Origin: Streptomyces alfalfae
GTDB taxonomy: Bacteria > Actinomycetota > Actinomycetes > Streptomycetales > Streptomycetaceae
Assembly (NCBI RefSeq): GCF_004127445.1
Contig: NZ_QEXM01000045.1
Coordinates: 124,001-188,000 of the forward strand
DNA length: 64,000 bases
Reading direction: 5' to 3'
Shown here: piece after piece, positions 42,751-51,081 of the stretch
Position numbering within the stretch: position 1 is the stretch's first letter
Layout of the letters: every line of letters starts with the position of its first letter
The notes under the pieces: generated by a model
Database searches by the model: none
Told to the model about the DNA's origin: nothing
The model's input: only the letters and a program-made list of their open reading frames with translations
Program-made: the position numbers and the translations under genes

Positions 42751-42820
42751 GCAGGTCAGGAGCCCTTCGCGGCCGGTTCGAGGATGGCGACGCACTCCAC
42801 ATGGTGCGTCATCGGAAACA
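42751..42820. other. attR: Right attachment-like site (3' end of the RNA methyltransferase gene)
   Basis: This is the partner of the copy at 3391-3460. The identical 17-base core is 42790-42806. It covers the last 21 codons and stop codon of the methyltransferase gene, so insertion here keeps the gene intact. Ends of rumA/trmA-type genes are known integration targets of mobile elements in other bacteria. Confidence 0.72.
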
Positions 42821-44126
42821 GGTCGAACGCCCGCAACGTCCGCACCCGGTACCCGCCCTCCCGGAAGTACCCCAGGTCACGGGCCAGGGCCGCCGGGTCG
42901 CAGGCCACGTAGGCGATGCGGCGGGCGCCCAGGCCCGACAGGTGTCGCACCGTCTGCTTGCCCGCGCCCGCGCGCGGGGGGTCCAGGACGATCAGGTCCG
43001 CTTCGGTGATGCCCGTGCGCGGGAGGACCGATTCGACCTTGCCCTGCTCGATGCGGACCCGGTCGAACGCGGCCAGGTTGTGGCGGGCGTCCTCCACCGC
43101 TCGCTTGCCGGACTCGATGCCGAGGACCGCGCCCTTGTCGCCGACACGGTCGGCCAGCGCGCCCGCGAAGAGGCCGACGCCGCAGTAGAGGTCCAGGGCC
43201 GTGTCGCCCTTGCGGGGCGTGAGGCCCTGCATCACGGCGAGCATCAGCGTCTCCGCCGCCTTCGGGTGGACCTGCCAGAAGCCGCCGCTGCCCACGCGGT
43301 ACGTGCGGCCGTCGGCGCGTTCGCGGACGAAGGGACGGCCGTGGACGCGGTGCGTTCCGCCGTCCTTCTCGCCGATCCTCATCACCGACACCGGCTTGTC
43401 CAGCTCCACGATCGGCAGGCGCGCGCCCGGCTTCGGGGCCAGGATCACCTGGCGGTCCTGGGAGCCCGTCGCCGCGATCGCCTCGATCGACGCCATGCCC
43501 GACCAGTCCCGCTGCTCGATGCCGAGCTCCGAGACGCCCTCGGCCGCGATCATGCAGTGCTCGATCGGCTCGACCTCGTGCGAGCGGTGGCGGCGCAGGC
43601 CGGCGTTGCCGTCCTCGTCCACCGCGTACTGCACCCGCGTACGCCAGGACGGGACCTCGCCGGGCGGCAGCTTGTCGCCCTCCGCCGGCATGACCGTGCC
43701 GTCCCAGCCGGCCTCCTCGGGGGTCAGGCCCGCGAGGCGCTGCAACTGCTCCGCGATGACCTCGCCCTTGAGGCGGCGCTGCGCGCCCGGCTTCGCGTGC
43801 TGCCAGTCGCAGCCGCCGCAGCGGCCGGGGCCGGCGTAGGGGCAGGGGGCCTCGACCCGGTCCTTCGAGGGCTCCAGCACGGTCACGGCGTCCGCGCGGA
43901 GGAAACGGGCCCCCTCCTCGCCCTCCGTGACGCGGGCGATGACCCGCTCCCCCGGCAGCGTGTGCCGTACGAAGAGGACCTGGCCCTCCTCGGTACGGGC
44001 GATGCAGTGGCCGCCGTGCGCGACGGGGCCGACCTCCACCTCGTACTCCCGGCCGATCAGCGACTCGGCCGGAGGCCGCGCGTCCTCCGCGTTCCCCGCC
44101 TGCGATTTCTTCGGTTCTGCCTGCAT
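42756..44126 (-). CDS. TrmA-family class I SAM-dependent RNA (uracil-C5) methyltransferase
   Basis: The 456-residue enzyme has an N-terminal TRAM domain (EYEVEVGPVAHGGHCIARTE ... GERVIARVTE), an Fe-S type cysteine set (CPYAGPGRCGGCDW, about residue 95), the SAM motif LDLYCGVGLFAG, LDPPRAGAG and the nucleophile Cys in YVACDPAALARDL near residue 415, with FPMTHHVECVAIL at the end. It matches RlmD/RumA-like enzymes that methylate uridine in rRNA or tRNA. ATG 44126 follows GGAG. The M. tuberculosis counterpart by synteny is Rv2689c. The last codons are the integration target of the island. Confidence 0.9.
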   Translation of the reverse strand: MQAEPKKSQAGNAEDARPPAESLIGREYEVEVGPVAHGGHCIARTEEGQVLFVRHTLPGERVIARVTEGEEGARFLRADAVTVLEPSKDRVEAPCPYAGPGRCGGCDWQHAKPGAQRRLKGEVIAEQLQRLAGLTPEEAGWDGTVMPAEGDKLPPGEVPSWRTRVQYAVDEDGNAGLRRHRSHEVEPIEHCMIAAEGVSELGIEQRDWSGMASIEAIAATGSQDRQVILAPKPGARLPIVELDKPVSVMRIGEKDGGTHRVHGRPFVRERADGRTYRVGSGGFWQVHPKAAETLMLAVMQGLTPRKGDTALDLYCGVGLFAGALADRVGDKGAVLGIESGKRAVEDARHNLAAFDRVRIEQGKVESVLPRTGITEADLIVLDPPRAGAGKQTVRHLSGLGARRIAYVACDPAALARDLGYFREGGYRVRTLRAFDLFPMTHHVECVAILEPAAKGS

Positions 44127-44271
44127 GGCGGGTGGCTCCACAACGTCAAAAGGGGTACGGCCGGACAACAGCCCACCAGTCTACGTGGGCGCCGCCCGGC
44201 CGCTCGCCATAAGCCCTGCCTAAGCGACGACCACACCGTGCCGGAGCCGTGCCCAGGGCACACCCCGGGCC

Positions 44272-46329
44272 TCAGCCCTTCTTGCTGCTCGGCTCCTTCG
44301 TCCGCCTCGGCTTCTCCACCGGGCCCCGCCGCACCGCGCCCGGCGCGTTCCACTCCGAACGCCTGCGGGCCCGCTTCTTCGCGGCCTCGGAGGAGTCGAG
44401 CTGGTAGGGGACGGACGTCACCATGACGCCGGGGGTGAACAGGAGGCGGCCCTTCAGGCGCAGCGCGCTCTGGTTGTGCAGCAGGTGCTCGTACCAGTGG
44501 CCCACCACGTACTCGGGGATCACCACGCTGACCACGTCGCGCGGGCTCTCGCGGCGCAGGTTCTTGACGTACTCGATGATCGGCCGGGTGATCTCGCGGT
44601 ACGGCGAGTCGAGGACCTTCAGCGGGACCGTGATGCCGCGCCGCTCCCACTCCTCCTTGAGGGCCTTGGTCTCCGCCGGGTCGACGTTGATGCTCAGCGC
44701 CTCAAGGGTGTTCGAGCGCATCAGCTTCGCGTACGCGAGGGCCCGCAGCGTCGGGCGGTGGATCTTGGAGACGAGGACGATCGAGTGGACCCGGGAGGGG
44801 CGCATGCTGTCGTCGTCCGGGGTCTCCGGGGCGGCGATCTCCTCGGCCACGCGGTCGTAGTGGCGGCGGATCGCGGTCATCGTCACGTAGAAGATGCACA
44901 TGCCGAGCAGCGCCACCCAGGCGCCGTGCGTGAACTTGGTGACGAGTACGACGACCAGGACGAGGCCCGTGAAGAACGCGCCGAAGGTGTTGATCGCGCG
45001 GGAGCGGATCATGTGGCGGCGCTTGTTCGGGTCCTTCTCGCTCGCCAGGTGGCGGTTCCAGTGCCGGACCATGCCGATCTGGCTGAGGGTGAAGGAGACG
45101 AAGACGCCGACGATGTAGAGCTGGATGAGACGGGTCGAGTCCGCGCCGTAGATGACGACCAGCAGGGCCGCGGCGCCTGCCAGGAGCACGATGCCGTTGG
45201 AGAAGGCGAGGCGGTCGCCGCGGGTGTGGAGCTGGCGGGGCAGGTAGCGGTCCTGCGCGAGGATCGAGCCGAGCAGCGGGAAGCCGTTGTACGCGGTGTT
45301 GGCCGCGAGGAAGAGGACCAGCGCGGTGGCGGCGGCGAGGATCATGAACAGAAGGCTGCCGTGGCCGAAGACCGCCTCGGCGACCTGGGAGATCACCGGG
45401 TCCTGGACGTAGTCGGCGCCGACCGGCACGCCGTCGTGGAAGAGGTCCTTGCCCGGGTACTCGGCCATGCGGACCTTGGTCACCATGGCGAGCGCGATGA
45501 TGCCGCAGAACATGGTGACGGCCAGGGCGCCCATCAGCGTCAGGGTGCTCGCCGCGTTCCTGCTCTTCGGCTTGCGGAAGGCCGGGACGCCGTTGCTGAT
45601 CGCCTCGACGCCGGTGAGCGCGGCGCAGCCGGAGGAGAAGGCGCGCAGGAGCAGGAAGACCAGCGCGAAGCCCGCGAGGCCCTGGTGCTCGGGCTTGATC
45701 TCGTAGTCGGCGGTGGGGGCCCGCATGGTGTCGTCGAGGACGAGGCCCCGGAAGGCGCCCCACGCGATCATGAGGAAGACGCCGGTCACGAAGACGTAGG
45801 TCGGGATGGCGAAGAGCTTGCCCGACTCCTTCACGCCGCGCAGGTTCATCACCGTGAGGAGCAGGATCACGGCGACGGCGCAGAGCACCTTGTGCTCGAC
45901 CACGAAGGGGATCGCCGAGCCGAGGTTCTCGATGCCCGAGGAGATCGAGACGGCGACGGTCAGGACGTAGTCGACGAGCAGGGCGCTGGCGACGGTGAGT
46001 CCGGCCTTGGGGCCGAGGTTGGTGGTGGCGACCTCGTAGTCGCCACCACCGCTCGGGTAGGCGTGCACGTTCTGTCTGTACGACGCGACGACGGTGAACA
46101 TCAGGACGACGACCGCGACGGCGATCCACGGGCTGAAGTGGTACGCCGAGACACCCGCGATGGAGAGGACGAGAAGGACCTCTCCCGGCGCGTAGGCGAC
46201 GGAGGAGAGCGGGTCGGATGCGAAGACGGGGAGTGCGATGCGCTTCGGCAGGAGCGTTTCTCCGAGCCGGTCACTGCGCAGTGCGCGCCCGATGAGGATC
46301 CGTTTGGGCACGTCGGTCAGTTTGGACAC
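44272..46329 (-). CDS. APC-superfamily permease with cytosolic C-terminal domain (KimA-like K+ importer candidate)
   Basis: The 685-residue protein (GTG 46329, start VSKLTDVPKRILIGRALRSD) has about 12 membrane segments from residue 35 to 500. The APC motif is FASDPLSSVAYAPGEVLLVL and SGGGDYEVATTNLGPKAG follows. A cytosolic domain of 170 residues (VHSIVLVSKIHRPTLRALAY ... VVSVVIPEYVVGHWYEHLL) ends it. This build matches the KimA/YdaO branch, known in Bacillus as a c-di-AMP-controlled K+ importer. The neighbouring TrkA proteins and KdpDE support a K+ role, but annotation as amino-acid permease is also common. The upstream region is too short to hold a ydaO riboswitch. Confidence 0.82.
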   Translation of the reverse strand: MSKLTDVPKRILIGRALRSDRLGETLLPKRIALPVFASDPLSSVAYAPGEVLLVLSIAGVSAYHFSPWIAVAVVVLMFTVVASYRQNVHAYPSGGGDYEVATTNLGPKAGLTVASALLVDYVLTVAVSISSGIENLGSAIPFVVEHKVLCAVAVILLLTVMNLRGVKESGKLFAIPTYVFVTGVFLMIAWGAFRGLVLDDTMRAPTADYEIKPEHQGLAGFALVFLLLRAFSSGCAALTGVEAISNGVPAFRKPKSRNAASTLTLMGALAVTMFCGIIALAMVTKVRMAEYPGKDLFHDGVPVGADYVQDPVISQVAEAVFGHGSLLFMILAAATALVLFLAANTAYNGFPLLGSILAQDRYLPRQLHTRGDRLAFSNGIVLLAGAAALLVVIYGADSTRLIQLYIVGVFVSFTLSQIGMVRHWNRHLASEKDPNKRRHMIRSRAINTFGAFFTGLVLVVVLVTKFTHGAWVALLGMCIFYVTMTAIRRHYDRVAEEIAAPETPDDDSMRPSRVHSIVLVSKIHRPTLRALAYAKLMRSNTLEALSINVDPAETKALKEEWERRGITVPLKVLDSPYREITRPIIEYVKNLRRESPRDVVSVVIPEYVVGHWYEHLLHNQSALRLKGRLLFTPGVMVTSVPYQLDSSEAAKKRARRRSEWNAPGAVRRGPVEKPRRTKEPSSKKG

Positions 46330-46416
46330 GCAGAGGATCGTAAGCGGTCGCACCGGTGGCCGCCCACCCACCACCCCCATCTGCTCGGGTTGTCCGCTCC
46401 ATGCGATCCTGCGCCG

Positions 46417-48735
46417 CTACAGCCGCGCCTGCGGACGCTCCTCGGCATGCCCCGGGAAAGCCTGCCCGGCGGCGCACCCGCCGCCCTCCGATCCGTGCCC
46501 GTCCCCCGCGTCCGCGTCCCCGGCGTCCCCGGCCGCCGCGTACCCCCGCACGACGCGCTCCTCGGCGCGGCGGACCGCTCGGGACGGCCACCATGTGGCG
46601 CGGCCGAGGAGCAGCAGCGCGGAGGGCAGGATCATGACGCGGATCACGAAGGCGTCGAGGAGGACGGCCGCCGCGAGGACGAAGCCCATCTGCTTCATCT
46701 CCAGGATGTGCAGCATCACGAAGCTCGCGAAGACCGTGACCATGACGATCGCGGCGCTCGTGACGACCTTGGCGGAGGACGCGATGCCGTCGAGGACCGC
46801 CTGCCGGGTGGGCACGCCGTTCAGGGCGGCCTCGCGGATGCGGCTGACCACGAAGACCTGGTAGTCCATCGAGAGCCCGAAGAGGATCACGAAGAGGAAC
46901 AGCGGCACGCGGGAGGAGATCCCGCCGAGGGAGACGAAGGAGAGCAGTTCCTCGGCCCAGTCGCCCTGGAAGACGAGGACGAGCAGTCCGAGCGCGGAGG
47001 CGGCGGAGAGCAGGTTGAGCCCGACGCCGAGCAGTCCGAGGACGACCGAGCGGAAGGCGTACACCGTCATGGCGAACGTCATCAGGAGCAGGAAGCCGAG
47101 GACCAGCGGCAGCTTCCGGTTCTGGTGCTCGACGTAGTCGGTGCCGCGCGGCACCTCGCCGGTGACGGCGGTCTCGACGTCACCGGGCAGCTTGCCGACG
47201 GTCGCGGGCAGGTGGGCGTCGCGGAGGTGGGCGAGGGAGGTGACGGCCTTCTCCGAGTACGTCGGGTGCGGCGCGTCGAGCTCCAGTGCCGTGGTCCTCC
47301 GGTCCGCCGAGGAGCGGAGGAGCGGGCGGCCGGGGACGTGGTCGGAGAACAGCGGGTCCGCCTGCGCCCTGCGGTCGAGGGCGCGCAGGGCCTCCTTCAC
47401 CTCGCCGGCCCGCGAGGCCTCGGCGCGCACCACGACCTGGTGGCGTACGCGCTGCTCGGGGAAGGCTTCGAGCAGCCGGTCGTACCCCCGCATCGCGGGG
47501 ATGTCGCGCGAGAAGCTGTCGCGGGCGGGGTCCTTGAGCTTCATGTCCAGCGCGGGCAGCGCAAGGCCGAGCAGGACGAGGACCGACAGGCCGAGCGTGA
47601 GCGCGGGCCGCTTGCGCGCGGGCATGAGCAGCGCCTTCCAGAGCCGCCCCGGCTCGTCCTGCGCGTACGGGCGGACGGGCTTGCCCCGCGCCAGGCGCTT
47701 GGCGGCGCGGCGCTCGGCGCGCCCGCCGAGCTTGACCAGCAGCGCGGGCAGCACCGTCACGGAGCTGACCACGGCCACGGCGACGACCAGGATGGTGCCG
47801 GTCGCGAGTGAGTCGAAGATGACGTCACCGGCCAGGTAGAGCGCGGCGGTGGAGACCATCACCGCGAGCCCGGAGACCACGATGGCGCGGCCCGCCGTCG
47901 ACGCCGCGGCCTCGACGAGCGCCTCGGAGGTCAGGCTGCCGCCCGCGCGGGCCCGCTCCTCGCGCTCGCGCTTGAGGTAGAAGAGCGTGTAGTCGACGCC
48001 GACGGCCATGCCGATGAGCAGGATCATGTTCATCCCGACCCCGGTGTCGGGCAGCAGGTGCGAGGCCAGCATCGCCAGGCCCATGGTCGCCATGATCGAG
48101 GTGACGGCGAGCAGCAGCGGTACGCCGACCATGACCACCGAGCCGAAGACCACGGCGAGCGTGATGAGCGTGACGGGCAGGGTGATCGCCTCGGAGAAGG
48201 CGAGGTCCTTGCCGCGCTGGTCGTTGACGCCCTTGCTGACGGAGCCCGATCCGGTCTCCTCGATGACGAGGTCCGGGTGGGCCTTTCGGATCCGCTCGGT
48301 GACGTCCTGGAGCGGGACGACGTTCTTCTTGGCGTCCTGGTCGGGGCCGTGCAGCTCCACCTGGACGCGCAGGACCCGCCCGTCGGCGGAGCGCACGGGC
48401 GGCGCCACCGAAGCGACCTCGGGCAGGGCCCGCATCCGCGCGGTGACGTCCTCGACCGCGGCGTCGGCCGCCGCCCCTCCCGGCCGCTGCGACGCCGTAC
48501 GGGCGCGGATCAGCACCTGCTCGGTGGGCCGCAGCTGGACGCCGCCCTCGGCCGCCAGGGCCTCGGCGCGGCCGGCCTCGCCGACCCGGTAGTCCTCCGT
48601 GGTGGCGCTGTTCATCCCCGCGGCGATCCCGCCGCCGAGGCACAGCGCCACGAAGAGCAGCCAGCCGATGACCGCCCGCCACGGGTGCAGCGCGCTCCAA
48701 CGGGCCACGCGCACCGTGACCGATCTCTTGCCCAT
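46417..48735 (-). CDS. MMPL-family RND-type exporter
   Basis: The 772-residue product has the MMPL layout. TM1 (WRAVIGWLLFVALCLGGG) is followed by a large extracytoplasmic loop, then a block of five helices with the signature GVDYTLFYLKREREERA. A second loop and a second helix block follow (GLSMDYQVFVVSRIREAA). It uses the proton motive force to move lipids, siderophores or drugs outward. ATG 48735 behind a GGGGGA run is chosen over ATG 48780. It is divergent from an ArsR-like regulator, with a repeat-rich operator region between. Substrate unknown. It interrupts the order seen in mycobacteria between the permease and the Trk genes. Confidence 0.87.
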   Translation of the reverse strand: MGKRSVTVRVARWSALHPWRAVIGWLLFVALCLGGGIAAGMNSATTEDYRVGEAGRAEALAAEGGVQLRPTEQVLIRARTASQRPGGAAADAAVEDVTARMRALPEVASVAPPVRSADGRVLRVQVELHGPDQDAKKNVVPLQDVTERIRKAHPDLVIEETGSGSVSKGVNDQRGKDLAFSEAITLPVTLITLAVVFGSVVMVGVPLLLAVTSIMATMGLAMLASHLLPDTGVGMNMILLIGMAVGVDYTLFYLKREREERARAGGSLTSEALVEAAASTAGRAIVVSGLAVMVSTAALYLAGDVIFDSLATGTILVVAVAVVSSVTVLPALLVKLGGRAERRAAKRLARGKPVRPYAQDEPGRLWKALLMPARKRPALTLGLSVLVLLGLALPALDMKLKDPARDSFSRDIPAMRGYDRLLEAFPEQRVRHQVVVRAEASRAGEVKEALRALDRRAQADPLFSDHVPGRPLLRSSADRRTTALELDAPHPTYSEKAVTSLAHLRDAHLPATVGKLPGDVETAVTGEVPRGTDYVEHQNRKLPLVLGFLLLMTFAMTVYAFRSVVLGLLGVGLNLLSAASALGLLVLVFQGDWAEELLSFVSLGGISSRVPLFLFVILFGLSMDYQVFVVSRIREAALNGVPTRQAVLDGIASSAKVVTSAAIVMVTVFASFVMLHILEMKQMGFVLAAAVLLDAFVIRVMILPSALLLLGRATWWPSRAVRRAEERVVRGYAAAGDAGDADAGDGHGSEGGGCAAGQAFPGHAEERPQARL

Positions 48736-48777
48736 GCCTGTCCCCCACCCTTCACCCGACCCCACCTTCAGGGCCTT

Positions 48778-48880
48778 CATGTGTAAGCGGAGACTGACAG
48801 GTGAAGGTTCGAGGCGTCAACTGTCATGTGTGAGGTTTGACAGCCGATCCCGTCATGCGTAAGCCTTGGCTGACAGGTTT
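48778..48880. promoter_or_regulatory. Operator-like direct repeats between MMPL and ArsR-like genes
   Basis: The pattern CATGYGTAAGC followed by TGACAGGT occurs twice with the same 17-base offset (48778 and 48854, 76 bases apart). A shorter version lies between them (CATGTGTGAGG, 48825-48835, then TGACAG). The middle copy also makes CTGTCA-N11-TGACAG. These are good candidates for binding sites of the adjacent ArsR-like protein, controlling both divergent genes. Confidence 0.55.
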
Positions 48881-48903
48881 CGGTACCAGCACGAGGGCGG
48901 GCC

Positions 48904-49266
48904 GTGGACAGCGCCATGGACAGCGAGGAGCTACTGGCCTTTCTCGCCGCGGTCGGCCACGCCCAGCGCATCAGGATCATCGGCGAGCTCGCCTCCGGCC
49001 AGCTGTACGTCAGCGAGCTGGCCCGGCGCCTCGGGGTGTCCCGCCCCCTGCTCTACATGCACCTGGAGCGCATGGAGAAGGCCGGCCTCGTCGTCGGCCG
49101 CCTGGAGCTCTCCGACGACGGCAAGGCACTCAAGTACTTCGAACTCGCCCCGTTCGACGTGCGGTTGAACGTGGATACGATCAGCGCCGCCGTCCGGCAG
49201 GTCCGGCCCGACCCGTCCGATGGGACGGGCGACGACGAACCGCACTCAGCAAAGGGGACGCCCTAG
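48904..49266 (+). CDS. ArsR-like winged-helix transcriptional regulator
   Basis: A 120-residue protein with an ArsR-type HTH: LLAFLAAVGHAQRIRIIGEL, then YVSELARRLGVSRPLLYMHL (recognition helix), then MEKAGLVVGRLELSDDGKAL (wing). No metal-binding ELCVCDL motif is present, so it is not a metal sensor of the classical type. Start GTG 48904; ATG 48916 is an alternative. The stop codon overlaps the next start by one base. It probably controls the divergent exporter and its own operon. Confidence 0.85.
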   Translation: MDSAMDSEELLAFLAAVGHAQRIRIIGELASGQLYVSELARRLGVSRPLLYMHLERMEKAGLVVGRLELSDDGKALKYFELAPFDVRLNVDTISAAVRQVRPDPSDGTGDDEPHSAKGTP

Positions 49267-49505
49267 TGGACGACGTGATCATTCCCGTCGCATTTTTCCT
49301 GATACTCGCCGGCGCGATCGTCGCCGTCGCCTACTTCCAGTCGCAGCGCAACCGCGAGCGCGACCGGCAGTACGCCGAGGCCATGCACGAGTACCGCGAG
49401 GCCGTCGAACGTGCCAGGTCGGAGCAGGAGGCGGTCCGTCTCCAGCTGGCCGAGCTCAGCCACCGGCTGCAGAACGTCGAGGGGCTGCTGCGCAGCGTGG
49501 ACTGA
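49266..49505 (+). CDS. Small membrane-anchored coiled-coil protein
   Basis: A 79-residue protein with one N-terminal membrane helix (IIPVAFFLILAGAIVAVAYF) and a charged coiled coil (RERDRQYAEAMHEYREAVER ... LAELSHRLQNVEGLLRSV). The GTG start uses the last base of the preceding stop codon, so the two genes are translationally coupled. The function is unknown; it could pair with the regulator or with the exporter. Confidence 0.75.
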   Translation: MDDVIIPVAFFLILAGAIVAVAYFQSQRNRERDRQYAEAMHEYREAVERARSEQEAVRLQLAELSHRLQNVEGLLRSVD

Positions 49506-49639
49506 GCCCCGTCCGCCCCCTCCGGCAGGTGCACGGGGGTGCCGTCCGCGGACCGCGCGTGTGTAGCTTGGGCTCCGGTCTGAGACGCTTTTACCGTTCA
49601 GCCAGAGCACAGAGTATTGACACAGCCGGAAGGACGGTC

Positions 49640-50308
49640 GTGCACATCGTCATCATGGGCTGCGGGAGAGTCGGTTCCGCTCTCGCGCAGACCCTGGAAC
49701 AACAGGGGCATACGGTCGCCGTGGTCGACCAGGACCCCACGGCCTTCCGCCGCCTGGGCTCCGGCTTCGGCGGACGCCGCGTCACCGGCGTCGGCTTCGA
49801 CCAGGACACCCTGCGCGAGGCCGGCATCGAGGAGGCGGGCGCCTTCGCCGCCGTCAGCAGCGGCGACAACTCGAACATCATCGCCGCGCGCGTCGCCCGC
49901 GAGATGTTCGGCATCGAGAACGTCGCGGCCCGCATCTACGACCCGCGCCGCGCCGAGGTCTACCAGCGCCTCGGCATCCCCACGGTCGCCACGGTCCGCT
50001 GGACCGCCGACCAGATGCTGCGCAGGCTGCTCCCCTCCGGGGCCGAGCCGCTCTGGCGCGACCCCACCGGCGGTGTGCAGCTCGCCGAGGTGCACACGTC
50101 CCCGTCCTGGATCGGGCAGAAGATCAGCCGGCTCCAGGAGGACACCGGCGTGCGCGTGGCCTTCCTCACCCGGCTGGGCGAGGCGGTCCTGCCGACCTCG
50201 CAGACGGTCCTGCAGGAGGGCGACCTGGTGCACGTGATGATGCGTACCGACCAGGTCGACAAGGTCGAAGCGGCGTTCGCCGAAGGCCCCGAGGAGGGCG
50301 GTCACTGA
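49640..50308 (+). CDS. TrkA-type K+ uptake regulator (CeoB-like)
   Basis: The 222-residue protein is an RCK protein. The N-terminal Rossmann fold has HIVIMGCGRVGSALAQTLEQ (Gly-x-Gly-x-x-Gly) and the acidic residue after VAVVDQD, and RCK_C lies in the C-terminal 70 residues (QKISRLQEDTGVRVAFLTRL). GTG 49640 follows GGAAGGA. Stop and next start overlap by one base. By synteny it corresponds to Rv2691 (CeoB). It binds NAD(H)/ATP and gates a K+ transporter, perhaps the KimA-like permease nearby since no TrkH/KtrB gene is in view. Confidence 0.87.
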   Translation: MHIVIMGCGRVGSALAQTLEQQGHTVAVVDQDPTAFRRLGSGFGGRRVTGVGFDQDTLREAGIEEAGAFAAVSSGDNSNIIAARVAREMFGIENVAARIYDPRRAEVYQRLGIPTVATVRWTADQMLRRLLPSGAEPLWRDPTGGVQLAEVHTSPSWIGQKISRLQEDTGVRVAFLTRLGEAVLPTSQTVLQEGDLVHVMMRTDQVDKVEAAFAEGPEEGGH

Positions 50309-50985
50309 TGAGGGTCGCCATTGCCGGAGCCGGCGCGGTGGGCCGCTCCATCGCCGGTGAGCTCCTGGAGAACGGCCACGAGGTCCTTCTCATCGACAAG
50401 GCGCCGACGGCCATCTCCGTCGAGCGCGTCCCGCAGGCCGAGTGGCTGCTCGCCGACGCCTGTGAGATCACCTCCCTCGACGAGGCCGCGCTCCAGCGCT
50501 GCAACGTGGTGATCGCCGCGACCGGTGACGACAAGGTCAACCTCGTCGTCTCCCTGCTCGCCAAGACCGAGTACGGCGTCCCGCGGGTCGTGGCCCGCGT
50601 GAACAACCCCAAGAACGAGTGGCTCTTCAACGAGTCCTGGGGCGTCGACGTCGCGGTCTCCACGCCGCGCCTGATGTCCGCGCTCGTGGAGGAGGCCGTC
50701 AGCGTCGGCGACCTCGTCCGGCTGCTCCGCTTCAGCCACGGCGACGCGAACCTCGTCGAGCTGACGCTGCCGCCGGAGTCGGCCCTCGCGGGCACGCAGG
50801 TCGGCGACGTGCAGTGGCCCGAGGACACCTCGCTCGTCACGATCATCCGCGGTACGCGCGTCCTCGCGCCCACCGCGGACGACTCCCTGGAGGCGGGCGA
50901 CGAGCTCCTCTTCGTCGCGGCCCAGGCCCGCGAGGAGCAGCTCGAGGACCTGCTCTCCGTGCGCCGCGAGGACGCCGTGGGCTAG
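50308..50985 (+). CDS. TrkA-type K+ uptake regulator (CeoC-like)
   Basis: The 225-residue paralogue of the preceding protein has RVAIAGAGAVGRSIAGELLE as dinucleotide-binding loop, LLIDKAP as the acidic strand end, NVVIAATGDDKVNLVVSLLA, and an RCK_C domain (ELTLPPESALAGTQVGDVQW ... GDELLFVAA). It starts on the last base of the CeoB stop codon. The two probably form hetero-oligomers. Rv2692 (CeoC) is the counterpart by synteny. Confidence 0.88.
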   Translation: MRVAIAGAGAVGRSIAGELLENGHEVLLIDKAPTAISVERVPQAEWLLADACEITSLDEAALQRCNVVIAATGDDKVNLVVSLLAKTEYGVPRVVARVNNPKNEWLFNESWGVDVAVSTPRLMSALVEEAVSVGDLVRLLRFSHGDANLVELTLPPESALAGTQVGDVQWPEDTSLVTIIRGTRVLAPTADDSLEAGDELLFVAAQAREEQLEDLLSVRREDAVG

Positions 50986-51007
50986 CCGCCCCGGCCGGTA
51001 CGCGGAT

Positions 51008-51037
51008 GGGGGCGCCCGGTGGTCACCAGGCGCCCCC
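51008..51037. terminator. Bidirectional hairpin terminator
   Basis: GGGGGCGCC (51008-51016) pairs with GGCGCCCCC (51029-51037), and the loop adds GGTG-GT-CACC. It lies between the convergent ceoC-like and DUF3159 genes. Confidence 0.78.
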
Positions 51038-51081
51038 TCTCGTACGTCTGCCGCGGGCGCGTCGCGCGGCTGCCCGCGCCC

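Larger units (their letters stand above)
3391..42816. mobile_element. Genomic (defence) island inserted at the 3' end of the TrmA-type RNA methyltransferase gene
   Basis: The island is bounded by two co-linear copies of the methyltransferase 3' end (3391-3460 and 42751-42820) with AGCGTCA arm-like repeats just inside each. It holds an integrase/excisionase pair (12379-13730), another tyrosine-recombinase-like gene (13969-14598), transposase fragments (around 4.9, 7.0-7.5, 15.6 and 36.5 kb) and many defence genes (Ssp phosphorothioation system, Mrr-type nucleases, DUF3883 protein). Left of it and right of it the genes look like ordinary chromosome. The integrase is 9-10 kb from the nearest end and carries an in-frame stop near its N-terminus, so the island looks composite and probably not self-mobile now. 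I see no conjugation (TraB/FtsK-like) or replication gene. Confidence 0.72.

Noticed and set aside
46330..46416. ydaO/c-di-AMP riboswitch in front of the KimA-like permease
   Set aside because: The gap to the next gene is under 90 bases and shows none of the expected paired elements.
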